Part shown: positions 11,140 to 22,959 of the stretch, piece after piece
Layout: every line of letters starts with the position of its first letter
How positions within the stretch are numbered: the stretch's first letter is position 1
Assembly (NCBI GenBank): GCA_963969495.1
Contig: OZ018321.1
Coordinates: 68,771,035 to 68,835,034, forward strand
Source: Ceratothoa steindachneri
Lineage: Eukaryota > Arthropoda > Malacostraca > Isopoda > Cymothoidae
Direction of reading: 5' to 3'
DNA length: 64,000 bases
Notes under the pieces: model-generated
The model's input: only the letters and a program-made list of their open reading frames with translations
Told to the model about the DNA's origin: nothing
Database searches by the model: none
Made by a program: the position numbers and the translations under genes

Positions 11140-11232
11140 CGAAAAGTTACGTTGTTATTGCCAAAATAAATAATTCCCGGGATAACCTTGGAAGGACTTT
11201 GTCAATTATATCATTCGAAAGAGAATATTATT
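11140..11232 (+). repeat. Partial ~120-bp satellite unit
   Basis: Contains TCGGCCGAA, GTTATTGCCAAAATAA, TAATTCCCGGGATAACCTTGG and ATATCATTCGAAAGAGAAT in the same order as the units at 1-345. It ends abruptly in unrelated T-rich sequence. Same orientation as the left-edge copies. Confidence 0.8.
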
Positions 11233-11599
11233 TTTACTGTTTGTTTTCTTATTCTTGCTTTTCTGGTTATTTGAGGCATTCATACCTTTGTTTTGTTTAC
11301 CCGGATTGGGGTATAATTATTCTTATTTAACTATTTTCTTTAGTTGTACTCACTTTTATGTATGGTCGTTCTGCTTGCCGTAGGTGGAGCCTGTTGCTTG
11401 GGAACATACTCGTATTGGGTTAGGAGTTTATATTCTGTATTTTTAGTCATCAATTTGTCTATAATTGTTTTTTTCTATAATTGTTCATATTTTCTCGGCC
11501 CGTTTTTCTAGGGTTATATTTATTTAGTCTATGCTACCTGTTTCTATGTCTCTAATTCGTTTTCTTTCTCTTCTTCTTGTATCGGTGATAATATATTTT

Positions 11600-14300
11600 G
11601 CTTTGTTTTAAATGAGTTGCAGTTATTTCCTATTCCTTGTTGAGGTTAATTGCATAAGGATCGGTGGGCAAACTAAGACTGACTCGTCGACTAATGCTTT
11701 ATGCAGAGTTTGCTTTTGTTCTCGATTCATGTTTCTTAGAGTGTATAGTACTCCTATTCCTATTTTGACCTTAGTTGTTCCTGCTTTCGCATGTGCGTGA
11801 TAACCATTTGTTTCGATGTGCAGTCCCAGCACATTCTCCTCCATTGCGTAGTCATAGTGTGTTCCGTTGATGCTAATTTGGTCTTTCTTGCTTTGCCCCT
11901 TTGGGATAATTTTTAACTTTTGTAAATTGATTCTAATTTTCGATTTTTTTAAAATAAATTCTATCTCTGTAGTTCTCGCTTGCCTTCTAGGGTTTGCGGA
12001 TCGCGACGAGATTATCTTGACTGATATATTCCGCGTACGGTATATTCATAAAATCTGGTGTTATTGGGGGAAGGGGACAAGGTCAGCGTTAGATATCGAG
12101 TAGAGTGTGAGATTCATGCCTTACCTCCTTGTGGGACCCCGTTTGAAGACAGAAGTTTGTTCATTCTTGGCCCTCGATGGTTATGTAGATATTCCTGTTG
12201 CTGATATAGTCATCCAATATTATCCACATTTTGATGCAAAGATCCAGTTTTAGGAGCTTATATTTGTCTCCACCAACCCATACCTTCTCAAATTTTTTCT
12301 AGAAATCACTGAGGACCACGACCACGTACCATTTTTCTGCCTTGACTTACGCTATGTTTTCTGTTAGTATGCCGGATGCCCCTGTCGAATACCTTTCCTT
12401 CCGGAATCCATACTTATGTTCGTTGTATTTTCCGTTTTCTTCTAAGAATTTGATTATGCTTCAATTAAATATCTTTTCAAAGAACTTTCAGAGAAAATTC
12501 AGCAGCAATATGGGTGTATAGTTGTAAATTAAATTAAATGGTTGCCTTTTTTCGGCAGGAATAACATCTTTGTCACTTAGGATATTTCTATGGATGCTCC
12601 TTAGTTTACATAGGCGATAAAGCGGTCGGGGATGGGTCATAATATATTTCCGTTGCTATTTCTCAATTATCTTTGGTTAGGCCTGGCTTCCTAGGTGCCT
12701 CTCTTTAAAGGAACTGATGACACTTTTCAGCTCTTTTTCTGTAATCGTTGCTCCTAGTCCTTCGTTTTTGTCCGTTCTTTTTTATTTTCCACTCTTATCT
12801 CCTGCATCAGTCTATGTCTGTTCGCCCTTATATATCCGTTCACTCTCTTCTGTCTCTCTGTCATATCCTTCATTGTCTCTTTCCTCAATCATGTAGACTT
12901 TTCTTCAGTTATCCCTAAACCCTTCTGCTATTTCTTCATTGGTTTTTAGATATTCTCTAAGTTCATTTTAAATTTATATTTGTTTACTTGGTGGTCTGCT
13001 TTTTATATGTTGATCATCTTTTAAGACCGGTTAGTGTTGTTAGTGTTTTCCGCCTTCCTTATAAACTATTTCCATTGTTCATTCTCCTTTTCTTCGATAT
13101 GGAAGAACATTTTCCTCTTTAGTCGCTTCAGATCTTTACTTATTTGCTGGTTATTACCATTTTCTCTTATTTCTAACAATTTTCTTTTAATGTTCCTTGC
13201 TTTACCTCTTTATCTCCTCTGACCATTTTCGGTGCAGGGGAGATTTAAATTTAATTTGGGCTACGCATTTCTTATCTGCTTTCATGATTTTCTTGATTAG
13301 CAATTCTGTTGCTTCCTCCAGTTTATCAATATTTTTACCGTTCAGGTCTCGTTGTGCTTAACCTTCCAGCATTGCTCTATATGTTTCGCAGTTCGACATT
13401 TTGTAGTATTTTCTTAGTCTGATTGGGACCTGTATTGGAGTCTGGTTGATGGTCACCAAAATTTAAATGTCATCACTACAAGCTTTTGGAACTGGTTCTA
13501 AATACATATTGTACAAAAATTGTTATTTGTTAATACTCTATCTGGTTTGGTAGATGCTCTTCAGGTGTCTAAGGTTGAGAATTCTGGACCTACTCTTTTG
13601 AATATTTTCCGCGTTTTTTTCAGATTTGTATCCCGATTCTTCCAATCTTGCATTTAGATCCTCCAGTGAATTTAGTTGGATTATTCCTATAAAATATTTC
13701 CATCACTGAGTGGATTGGAATGTAAGAGCGTCGAGGAGGATGGTAGGCTGCTGATATTTTGAGTGTGGGGTACTCCATTTCCAATGTCACATCAGCATAA
13801 GCTTCATCTAACTCTCGTTGCTGGGTGAAAAGAATACCTTTTTTATTACAATTGCTGTTCCGTCAAGACTTTCATCAGGGGGGTTCTTTTTTTATAATAT
13901 TTTAGTTGAAGATTTCATTGTTTCGTCGGCTCTGAGTTCGTGCTCGCAGATGGAGAAAATGTCGGGGCCAGTTAACAGAAAATGTTCCCATATTTTTATA
14001 GTTTTATTTTTCTATTCTCAGTTTTCATATGAAGGATTTTAAATTTTGGAATGAGGTAGTCCATGTTTTGTTCTTATTTACTTGTTCCTTGATTTGTTTT
14101 TGAACTCGTACACTTGCCAGCTATTATCCTTTAGAAAGTTTCTTTCCTTAGCAACTCGATCTTCCTAGGGGGTAAATTCTAATGCGGTTTTCTTCTATTA
14201 GTCTTTTTACAGATTTTTCTTCCTGATCAGTAATAGATGTTTAGTTACAATTTCCTTTATCAATTCCTTTCTTTATATCGGTTGGCTTGGCCTTTTTGAG
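11600..14300 (-). pseudogene. Non-LTR retrotransposon (jockey-like LINE), ORF2 relic
   Basis: Read on the minus strand from high to low coordinates. An apurinic-type endonuclease (about 13870-13400) shows LKISAAYHPPRRSYIPIHSV, PTKFTGDLNAR, and a weak SDH region. Reverse transcriptase (about 12560-12000) shows EHKYGFRKERYSTGAS, VVVVLSDF (motif A Asp present), DDYISNRNIYITIEG, a broken TGVPQGG box, and NIPYAEY where YADD is expected, so the catalytic pair is lost. The C-terminal thumb part (11990-11620) includes LGLHIETNGYHAHAKA and LVCPPILMQLTSTRNRK. There are many stops and frame changes. A Lys/Glu-rich minus frame at 14306-14524 could belong to its 5' part, but I cannot show it. Clade assignment beyond jockey-like needs a tree. 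Confidence 0.75.
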
Positions 14301-15493
14301 TTGGATTATACCCCATGGACGAAGATTTGAATGTTAAAATCCTTACTTCCGTACCGACACACATCCTCGTTTTTGTTTTCCGTTTCTATGTATGCAGAGG
14401 ATTCTATGTTTCTATTTTCCTTTTTATTTTGTCTCTTCTTTATTTTTTTGTGGATTTTCTTTTTCTTGTGAATTTCTATTTCCGTGTAAGAATTGTCAGT
14501 TTTCTTTTCTTCTGTTTCGTCCAATGTCTCTTTGTACGCTGAGGTGGCCCCTACTCCATCATATCTATCACGTGGATCGTTTTACCGGCTGTGACTTCGT
14601 CTATTCGGGCGAAGGAGGGTTGGGCGTGAACCACATTTTCTTTATGCAATTCTTTCCAATAATAAATTGATTGTGTCGACAAAAGTTCCTGGTTGTGCTA
14701 TATTGCGAACATTATGCACGCAAATATAGGCAGGCCAGTTCCTTCGTTCACGTTGATGTTAATTTTTTGTTCCATAAGTCTCATTTATTTATTTGCTGTA
14801 GCTTTTGCTACTTTAACGTAGTTCTGGTGAGTTATTTTTTCATTTTCGTACTTTTTTTCTTACTCCTCTCTACTCCCGCATTCAGAAAGTTTCCTCTCCT
14901 TTGGCGGGGAAGTTCGTTGTAACTGGTTCCTTGATAGCCTAACATTGGAAACAGGTTTGGAGGTTTGTCAAACTCTCTTTCGCAATGTTCTCCGGTGTTT
15001 TTCTCATTTCAAATGCTACTGGTCTCGCCGTTGTCCATTTCTGCCCTGCCACACACAACTTTGAACACGTAGGTTGTTCCCTAAATTTAGTGAGTTCTGT
15101 ACTCCATATTAATTATCCATTTGTGTGACATAAAGTCGCTCCCCCTACCTATAACCCCGCCTTTGCCAATTTGGCTGTCATGGATGATAATGATGGTTAG
15201 ATGAATGGAAGGACCCGGGAGGGGGCTCCTCTCGACGGGTGAAATGTGGAGGATTTTGGGTTGGTAAGCGCGGAATCAAACCGCTAGAAAAGTCTCCAGA
15301 AGTTTCTAAACGCTCTTTAGGAGCGCCACGCATACGACTGGACAACCATCCATTTCTCTAAGAATTGAAATTTCAAGAAACCTTTTGTATTAAATAGCGT
15401 TTATTTTAAAATATTAATTAATTCTTACTATTACCTTTACGTAACCGCATTTACTTGAAGGTTATTATTCATTTATTATTAGATTTATTATTG

Positions 15494-15494
<1 letters not shown>
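14301..15494. other. T-rich sequence without an assignable gene
   Basis: Upstream side of the minus-strand LINE. Plus-strand frames here (for example 14392-14670 and 14671-14922) are Phe/Leu-rich products of T-rich DNA and show no domain. The stretch may hold the decayed 5' part of the LINE. Confidence 0.35.

Positions 15495-15552
<58 letters not shown>
15495..15552. repeat. (TA)n microsatellite
   Basis: About 29 uninterrupted TA dinucleotides. It directly abuts the terminal sequence TTCAGGGTGTGTTCAGGC of the mariner-like fragment. Mariner/Tc1 elements target TA, so insertion into this tract is plausible. Confidence 0.9.
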
Positions 15553-15554
<2 letters not shown>

Positions 15555-16035
15555 GGGTGTGTTCAGGCTAAATTTAATGGTTTAGATAAAAAATCCCCTG
15601 CAAAATATCCACTAAAAATAAGTGGTTTTTTTAAAAGTCCAAAATTTAAACTTGATTATGGCAGGGATATAACAGTTTACTGAGAGAAGACGCCCAAATC
15701 TATTATTGAAAAAATCTTCGATCAAATCCTCTATCTTGGCAACTAGCTCGTTCTTTGACGTTACAGGCACAGCGATTGTTCTCTTTCTAAACCGTGCACC
15801 GTACCTAGTAATCCATGAAATTAAATTTGGGGAATTAGGAGGATAGGAACTAGCGCTATTGAAGTCCGGAAAATTCTCTGACAACTAATTATGAAACTTT
15901 CAAGAGGCAAGGTTTTGCAGCAGCAGCACTCTCCAGCGAGAGATGGACCACGCTTGTCAGGAGTGCCACATAGCCGTTTGAATTGTGGCAGCAAGACGTT
16001 ATCCTGACCTGAAACACACACAAATATCATCATAA
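15553..16035 (-). pseudogene. Tc1/mariner-superfamily transposase, C-terminal fragment
   Basis: The minus-strand frame reads QDNVLLPQFKR-like sequence (about 15990) followed by ENFPDFNSASSYPPNSPNL (about 15880), the segment that in this superfamily precedes the last catalytic acidic residue, and then a helical tail to about 15612. Plus-strand position 15553 starts TTCAGGGTGTGTTCAGGC, which looks like a terminal inverted repeat end, with TA before it. The N-terminus and first catalytic Asp are missing. A ~60-bp Ala/Cys-rich stretch separates the two conserved blocks. Family-level call only. Confidence 0.65.
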
Positions 16036-16289
16036 TTATGGGTTACCTGGTCATCATTATGCATGGAAAGTCGATGTATTATAGGTCAACCAGCAGTTTC
16101 TCCTTCTCTGGAGGAACTACTCAATCAATCACAGGGGTCAATCCTAGAACTGATGATATGTATCGTAAATGTCTTTCAGCTCTCGGGATTTAGAGGCTGA
16201 GTTAGGGGTGAAATGTTGTCATTTACCTCACTATTAGTGAGCACTTTTCCATTTAAAATATTTTCTGGATCGTCGTCGACTAAGAGTCC

Positions 16290-18130
16290 ACCCATCTTCC
16301 CCAGTGGCTTAAGGCGCGGGGTCGGTGGTCCGCATTTCAGGAAATGAGTGATTTTTCTTTCCCAGTCGAGGAGCTTAGTTAGGTGTATGATGCGCTCGAG
16401 TCATGATCCGGTGACCTCATTCCCATGGGTCTAACTAATACTCATATAACGTCTGGCCCTTCTGCACCCGATTACGTACGTGGGGGTTAGCCAAGTGTGA
16501 GACGGCACTCAAACAGAAGCGTTATGACTACATACGCTTTAAGCGCATCCTGAATGATTTCATTGTCGGGGAAATTTCAATTTCTTGAGCGCAGGCTAGG
16601 TTCCGTTATGTTTCGAAGCATGCACGCCACTCTTCTTGGAAGCACAATGTGTCTACAGTTAACAGGAAAACCCCTCTACCTGAGGTATTAAAGCCAGTGA
16701 AAAGGATTCGGGTAAAGTTCTCATAGGCCCACCTCCTGTTCTACAGGAGAATGGGCCCGCAATCTCTGAGTTTTTCGCGGCCGTTTTCTCCGAATTTTCT
16801 ATCCGGCATGCTACTTCGCCAGCATTCAATGAACGTCGTGAAATCGCTTAAGACCGCCGACTGGACATTTCCTCCAGCAGCGGAAAACCTTTCAACGACA
16901 TGTTTACATTGAGTGTGGGGCGTTCCGCTCTTGCTTCAAGCGCAGACACGGCTCCAGGTCCGGAGGATATCACGTATGTGCCGTATGCAACTTTAGGGAG
17001 AAATTAGTAATTGGTAGACTATCCCTTTTCTTGAGAGCTGAGGCTACGACTCTTCCGCACAGTATGGCTTCCTCAAGTTCCACTCCACGTTGGATTGCCT
17101 GCTTCGACTTAAAAATGCAGACTGAGAAGCCTTTCTTCATAGACAGCACTATGCCTTGATTTTATTCAATCTGGAGAAGGACTATGATACCGCATGACGA
17201 TACGGAATCATGGAGACTCTCCACGCGATGGGGGCGAGAGACAGCCTCCCAATCTTCATCTAGAATTTTTTGTGAGATTGTCGATTCCGCGTTCAGGTAG
17301 TTGGAGCCCTCTCTTACCAACTGGAGCAGAAGAAGGTGTCCCGCAGGTATGTGTCCTCACTTTCACACTCTTTGGCTTAGCAAAATGCTATTTCCATGGT
17401 GGTGCCGGAAGATTTTTTTGCTAGGATCTACGTGCACGACGTATCTATCTATTTTGTTGCGGCCCAGATGCCAGTTCTGGAGCGATGACTACAACAGGTA
17501 TTGAACCGCATCTCTCTCTCTATACTGATACGCATAGGTTTTGGCCTTCTTTCGAAAGGAATGAGGTCTTTTAGTTCTTTGCCATGCAAGGATCTATCAA
17601 TCCGCAATACTTTCCTTTAAATGGGTTAACCTGGAAGTGGTGGATTTGTATCTTTTCCTTGATAATGTTTTCGACAGACACCTAACCTGGCAAGCTCATA
17701 TTCAGAACCGTAAGCTTCCTTGTACCGCGAGTTGGACATCCATCATTCCGTTAAACTCAGCACCTGCGGTCAGTATAGAGCTAATGATTTGCTTTTTAAT
17801 TGCTCATTTGTTCGTTCGGAACTTGACTACGGATGTGAGTTTTTTGCATCCGCAGCCGAGCGTGACTTCCGGAAGGTGTACTCTATCCACCACACTAGTC
17901 TTACCCCGGCAATTAGTGCCTCCAGCACTTTCCCTTATGAGAGTCTACTTGGTCATGTTGGTGAGATTTCACTCGCTCTCGGCTGTGTGCATTGCATAAC
18001 GCTCCTGTACGCGCAAACTCGGCGCTTCATTCACTCGCGAACGGGTGTCACTACTTCAGTAGCTGACCTTGACTATGACTATGCTGCCGAGAATGGCATC
18101 CAAACCCTAATCCTTTTATATGTATAGCTA
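16290..18130 (+). pseudogene. LINE family alpha, copy A (ORF2 fragment)
   Basis: A 5'-truncated jockey-like LINE. Collinear with copies B and C: the pre-RT linker with a GEFQF-like region (about 16580-16760), a SAPGPEDI-like block (about 16940), RT with AQYGFLKFHSTLDCLLRL (about 17060), LFNLEKDYDTA (motif A Asp reads Asn, about 17165), GARDSLPIFI (about 17235), and YVHDVSIYFVAA where YVDD is expected (about 17427). The C-terminal part has VRSELDYGCEFFASAAERD (about 17812-17865), which in this family marks the RT tail. Stops and frame changes occur throughout. Both catalytic motifs are mutated, so the copy is dead. It ends in sequence I cannot place. Confidence 0.8.
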
Positions 18131-18369
18131 AGTTTGCCTACGAGAATCAGTGTAGCCCTCCGGACTGTGGCGCCGATGCTTCTGCCCGGGACGGCACCCT
18201 GCAGGGTACCATCTCTGACTATTTATTTGTGGCCACGTTTCTGCTTCCATAGCTTCTACAGTGCCGTGAGTATTGCACTCAACCTTTTTGAAACACAATT
18301 GTTGTCACTGTCGTGGTATGACATTACATTATATCAATACCATATTATATCTATCAGGGAGGGACTAAT

Positions 18370-19660
18370 AACTTGAAAGCGAACCGACAAAAGGGACGGA
18401 AAACCACGAGTTTAGACGGGCTGAGTAGCGAGAGAGTACAACGAGGTCAGTTAAATTATGGACAATGGCAAAGCGCAAGGTTATTTAAAGAGGAATGTAT
18501 AAAAATATAATTTTATTTACACAAAAATAATGAGAGAATTGATGGGTAAAATTACCTCAGAGAATTAATGGGCAAAATCACATCAGTAATTGAAAGGGGG
18601 AATTGTAGTTATAATCAGGCTATGAAGTTAGAACTTAAGGTATTCCCGGAAGAGACTATTCAAATGCGGGGAGGGGGGGGGGGGATTAACTCAATTTGGT
18701 TACTAAAAGGGGGAGAGGGGTTGGCTTACGGATGTCTTCTGCACTTGAGATGCGGCCGTTGGAGTGATGACGGTTCTCCAAAAGCAAGGGGGGGTAGGGG
18801 TAACTTCCGGTCCAGCGGAGAGTATTTCGGCTACCCGAAATGAGGAGTGCTTCGACAGGAGTTGATGAAAGAAGTCGGAAAAATCACTCGGGGGTGATCG
18901 TTCAGTGGAATTACCTCCTGGCTGGGGGTAATTCCAAATATACAAAATAGTCCAGCTTTCACTTTGCTTTGTTGATAGCACTTGACTTGGAACCATGGGG
19001 AAATATTCTGAGTTCTGCGCCAGACTTCTCAACTCTGTGTGTTTTCCGGGAATTTGAGCGTTATTTATTTCCGAAGCCTCCCCGGATTTGGGGGTTAGCG
19101 GGAAACAGCTCTACTCACGAGAGGGCATCGAATCTTCTGGCAGAGCTATTTTAGCCCACATAAAGGTGAATCGTGGGGGACTCGATTCGAGACTACCGCT
19201 TATGGAAGGGGGGGGGGGGTAGGCTTACTACTTTAGTCCTAGCCGGGCCTTTTGCTGCACATGGGAGTTCATTTCTGCTAAAGATCTTCCACGTGGGGAT
19301 TCCTTCACACATCTCCACACCGAAAGATGATGCTTTACAGAGCAGTTGCGTAGGAAAGGATCATCCCAACCCGTCAAACTAGAATTATCAAAAGGCCAGG
19401 AAAATTCTAACCTTCTACGATAGGTGTACACACAAAAAAACGTAAATCTAAGCTCAGCGGAGAATTTACGGACATAGGCCTTAAACAGGTCGATTATAGA
19501 GAATTTAACTAATACAATTTAAAAAAAAGAAAAATCACAGGAGAACATTAGCAACATTTCAGTGGAACCCCCCAAAAGGATACAATTAAAAGGAGGCATA
19601 AATATGGGACAAAAGACAAAACAATTTAGTGGACCCCCCAAAAATCATAATTAGGAACAT
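18370..19660 (-). repeat. Probable 3' LTR of gypsy element 2
   Basis: Lies downstream (minus sense) of the RNase H end at 19762. Two near-identical polypurine-like blocks, TTTTTGGGGGGTCCACT and TTTTGGGGGGTTCCACT (about 19647 and 19575, minus strand), sit where a plus-strand primer would be. An AATAAA-type signal on the minus strand lies near 18510. Two G12 tracts (18673-18684 and 19208-19219) and a 26-bp direct duplication (18533-18585) lie inside. No second LTR copy is present to set the limits, so this is a positional inference. Confidence 0.45.
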
Positions 19661-19761
19661 TAATGAGATAATATATATACATAGGGGATTATAATATCGG
19701 CAAACTTTTGCCAAGCATTTAACCTCTAGGTTATAGGACAAATACCATATTTAGAGTTATT

Positions 19762-20432
19762 TTAATTTGATGGCTCGTCGGCTTCTTCTGTCACCGGGTT
19801 ACGACTCAAATTGTCTGCCACACAGTTGTCACTGCCGCGGACGTACACTATTTCAAACTGATAGTGTTGGAGTATCAGCAACCACCTCATGATGCGCCCA
19901 TTCTGACTTTTCGTATTTCTCAGGAACGACAAGGGGCGGTGGTCTGTTTCCACTACAAAAGGCTTCCCTATTAAGTACATACTGAACTTGATTACCCCCC
20001 AGACTATTGCCAAGGCCTCCCGTTCTATTACTGAATAATTTCACTCGCGTGGTAAAAGCTTTCTACTCCCGTAAGCCACCGGGTGGCTGTTTCCGTTATC
20101 AGCATTTTGAAGGAGGACACATCCAATCACCTCATCACTGGCATCGGTCATAATGCCGAAAGGCTTAGTCGGGTTCTGGAGCCTCAGAATGGGAGCGGAC
20201 GTTAGCTGGTTCTTTAGCTGATAGAACCTGGCGGAGGTTTCGGGCTCCCACGAAAGGATAACCGGGGATTTTTTTTGAAGCAGGGCAGTTATCGGTGCGG
20301 CGATCGACGCGAAGTTTGGAATGAAGCGGCGGTTAAATGAGAGAGATCCCATAAATGACCTCAACTGTTTCTTTGTGCGAGGGAGGGGCATCTCAACAAT
20401 GGCTCGGACTTTTTTCTTCTTGGGGGCTCAGT
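19762..20432 (-). pseudogene. pol: Reverse transcriptase tail and RNase H of gypsy element 2
   Basis: The minus-strand reading starts in the RT connection (SPQEE, KVRAIVEMPLPRTKKQLRSF, about 20432-20355), continues RRFIPNFASIAAP and APILRLQNP, then RNase H with IMTDASDEVIGCVLLQ (about 20165) and HPVAYGSRKLLPRE ending at 20041. After a small frame change it goes on with AIVWGVIKFSMYL, VVETDHRPLSFLR and DNCVADNLSRNPVTEE to 19762. The RNase H Asp/Asp framework (TDAS, ETDH, ADNLSR) is preserved, so this is the best-conserved RT-RNase H in the window. The upstream end is fused to an integrase fragment. Confidence 0.9.
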
Positions 20433-20439
20433 GATGATG

Positions 20440-20690
20440 GGGCCTTACTGAAGGGGGGCTGGCTTAACCCGCCCTTTTGCGGACGTCATTTGGCAGATAT
20501 CACATGACCGACAATATTCGGCGATATCTCTGGCTGCACCTGGCCAAAAGAAATACTTGAAGACTCGTTGCGCGGTCTTATTATGGCTAAAATGGCTGGC
20601 GAATAAACTGTCATGGGAGAGATTCAATACTTGCGGGACGTATTCGAAGGGAACACACAAGACATGTGTTTCGTGCAGGGAAAAATTTTA
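20440..20690 (-). pseudogene. pol: Integrase zinc-binding domain of gypsy element 2, upstream of RT
   Basis: The minus-strand frame keeps a complete HHCC zinc finger: LSHDSLFASHFSHNKTAQRV and later CRSCDICQMTSAKGRVKPAP. It then reads GPIITEP, which in element 1 leads into the catalytic core, but here it runs straight into the RT connection SPQEE. The join lies in a short GAGCCCCC shared by both sides, pointing to a deletion that removed the integrase core and most of RT. Because this finger lies 5' of RT, the element had integrase first. The 5' side is lost near 20690. Confidence 0.88.
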
Positions 20691-20899
20691 AATGGTCCTA
20701 CCGGAATTAGGACATCAAAGACCTAAACTCTTTTAGATTAATAACCAGGAGAATCTCCAAAATTCGAACACAATAAAATTTTTTTTAATTACCTGGGGTC
20801 CAACACAAAACACAAATAGATTACGTTCCACTGCTCTTCAAATAACTTAAACTTACCTTCTGCCAGTACAATACAAAAATTAAATAAAAGGGATGTACG

Positions 20900-21480
20900 C
20901 GAATAACAAGGAAACTTCTAATGTCGAAATTAAAATAACACGGGTTCTTCAAAACCTCAACAGTCACGCTCTATTCGTGCCAGTGATTACGGATAGCTCC
21001 AAGTTCCAGGAAGGGGTCGGTTTCTACGCCGTATCCCCTTTGTATGAAGTCAGCGTGGCTCTACCATGGACTGCGTCTATCTATCTGGTTGAGCTAGTTG
21101 CAATACACTATTTGATACTGGAGAGAATGATTCGTATCCGGTTTGGCGACCAGATTTTAACTTTTAGCCAGTTACAAAGTTCCCTGAGTGCTCTCGTGGC
21201 ATTGGACTCTCCACATCCTCTGCTTTGGGGGATCCGTGACGCCAGGTTTGCCGCGAGCCGGATGGATGTCGAGATTTTCTTCTGTTGGGTTCCAGGTCAT
21301 GTGCGAATTGCAGATAATGAGTCCCTTAATGAGAGCGCCACTTAATTCACTAGGGTGAGGCAACGACAACACTGTTTTCCTCTTCCTTAAACCGATTACA
21401 TAGTAGAAATCAGGGAAGCTCTCTGGAACATTCGTTCTTTGATGTCGGGTAGGCGCAAGCCAAGGAAAGATTTCTAACTG
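20900..21480 (+). pseudogene. LINE family alpha, copy F (RNase H fragment)
   Basis: A 151-codon open frame (20893-21345) with the LINE-type RNase H order: VPVITDSSKFQEGVGFYAV, YLVELVAIHYLIL (Glu of the active site), SSLSALVALDSPHPL, and CWVPGHVRIADNESLNES. The matching frames in copies B and C read DGSK, FTA-L and GHVGIAENERAD, so this is the same family. The usual YTDGSK reads ITDSSK. It continues weakly to about 21480. RT is absent; the copy is 5'-truncated next to gypsy element 2. Confidence 0.82.
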
Positions 21481-21559
21481 CCGTATGCTTTAAAATTGTC
21501 AAAGCCTACCAAGCCTACGACACCATCTGAATCAGACATATTTAAATAAATACATAAAT

Positions 21560-22230
21560 TAAGTATTAGGGTTTCATTAGTTTTATATAGCAAAATCTTT
21601 CTTAAAAACAAGATCTCTGTCGCCAAAATAAACGATGCCCGCTCCACCCCACATACTCACTTTGAAGGTGTAACGCATTGTATTGTTCTCGACACCGCAC
21701 TAATCCTCATCTCAATTAGTGAATTTGCCCGGCACGTCCTACCTACCATTGTATTACTTCTTGAATGCGGATGATCTGTTAATTTGTAACTCAGGCTCAA
21801 ACTAGAGAAATCGTATTTCCAAAACTTCAAGAAGCCATTAACAACTTTGCCAAGTATGTTTCACAGTCGAAAAACGTGGCGATCACCTTTACATGGAAGA
21901 GACGGGTATTAGGTATGTTTCTTCCAACAAACCAAAGACTAATAACATTCAAAACTAGCATCAGATTGCTTGGGTTAATAGTAAATGAAAATTTTAATTG
22001 TAAGGTGCATATCATTGATTTATGCGAACGCTGCCTAAAGGCAATCAATGTCTTAACGAAACTCTATCATCTCAATTCGAGAGCCGACAGGTACACTTAC
22101 CTGTACCTGCATAAACACTTTTATTATTTAAGATAAGCTGTGAGTGTGATCTTTACGGAGCGCCCTCCACTCGCATACTAAAGAAAAGACTTGCATCTGT
22201 TTCTTCCGCAATTTCCTAGTATTATTAGTG
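21560..22230 (+). pseudogene. Jockey-like LINE reverse transcriptase fragment, distinct family
   Basis: After a broken motif C region (LLECG, DDLLICNSGS, about 21760-21795), the frame reads LQEAINNFAKYVSQSKNVAI, then FKTSIRLLGLIVNENFNCKV and LCERCLKAINVLTKLYHLNS (21950-22090). This is the RT thumb and connection typical of RNase H-bearing LINEs. The wording differs from family alpha. It is truncated at both ends; nothing recognisable follows 22230. Confidence 0.6.
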
Positions 22231-22239
22231 GTTTTAATT

Positions 22240-22955
22240 ATAGTGTAGTGAAGTGCTATATATTTATATTAGTCACTGTTTTTTCTATCTTGAGTAACTA
22301 TTTTGTTGTTGCTGTTGTTTAGTGTTTTTAGTTTAACAAAATATTAAAAAGTGTTTTATATTCTATACCCAAGGAAGTTCGCTATACGAAGTTATCTCAT
22401 TCCCGGTTCCCGCTGATGAAGTTATTGAATATTAAACTTTATTTTTTTAGTGTTGTAGGGGTGCCTTTGGTTTCTGTTAGTCGGTGATGTTTATATTACA
22501 ATTTTAATTAAAATATCTGCCTTTTATAAGTGTGCAACCTATCAAAAAATGATTTCAATACGAAACTATTAAGAAATTCTCTCTAACGAAGCCGGGCGTT
22601 AATCCGTATTTCCGTTGATCTCAGATTCAACGCTCAATCTGATAAGTCGAGTTTTTTAGTCCTACATTCCCTTCCCTTTTCCCTAACATCCTCTGACTCC
22701 ATTTTATATTATTCTTTTCACATCGAAAACTTTTTATAAATGCGAATTTTATTAATCCCAGAAAAAAGTTTAGGCAAAAAGACTGGAACAGTTTGCGTGA
22801 CAAAAATGATATAAACGCCAAATAGACATTTTTTTTTTACTAGTTCGCACTTCGAAGCGGTCAAAGAATTTATACCCTTAAAAAAACGATGTTCACCGCA
22901 CAAAAACAAACCTAAGTTGTGGAGTAGTGAGATACTAACTTTTTACGAGATAAAA
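22240..22955. other. AT-rich interval, nothing assignable
   Basis: No domain, array or promoter was recognised. Two overlapping minus frames of about 63 codons (22627-22909) lack any known motif. One 13-bp string identical to a loxP arm (22383-22395) is considered chance. Confidence 0.4.
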
Positions 22956-22959
22956 GGAA

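Noticed and set aside
14392..14922. Phe/Leu-rich plus-strand frames
   Set aside because: Product of T-rich DNA antisense to a LINE; no start context or domain.
15270..15320. Another heat-shock-like CAGAAGTTTCTA
   Set aside because: Single loose match with no TATA, repeat or gene nearby.
16440..16520. Possible tRNA- or SINE-like promoter boxes
   Set aside because: No A-box/B-box pair with correct spacing; the stretch aligns with LINE alpha linker sequence in copies B and C.
22383..22395. TATACGAAGTTAT, identical to one arm of a loxP site
   Set aside because: Only one half-site, with no spacer and no second arm nearby; a 13-bp chance match in AT-rich DNA.
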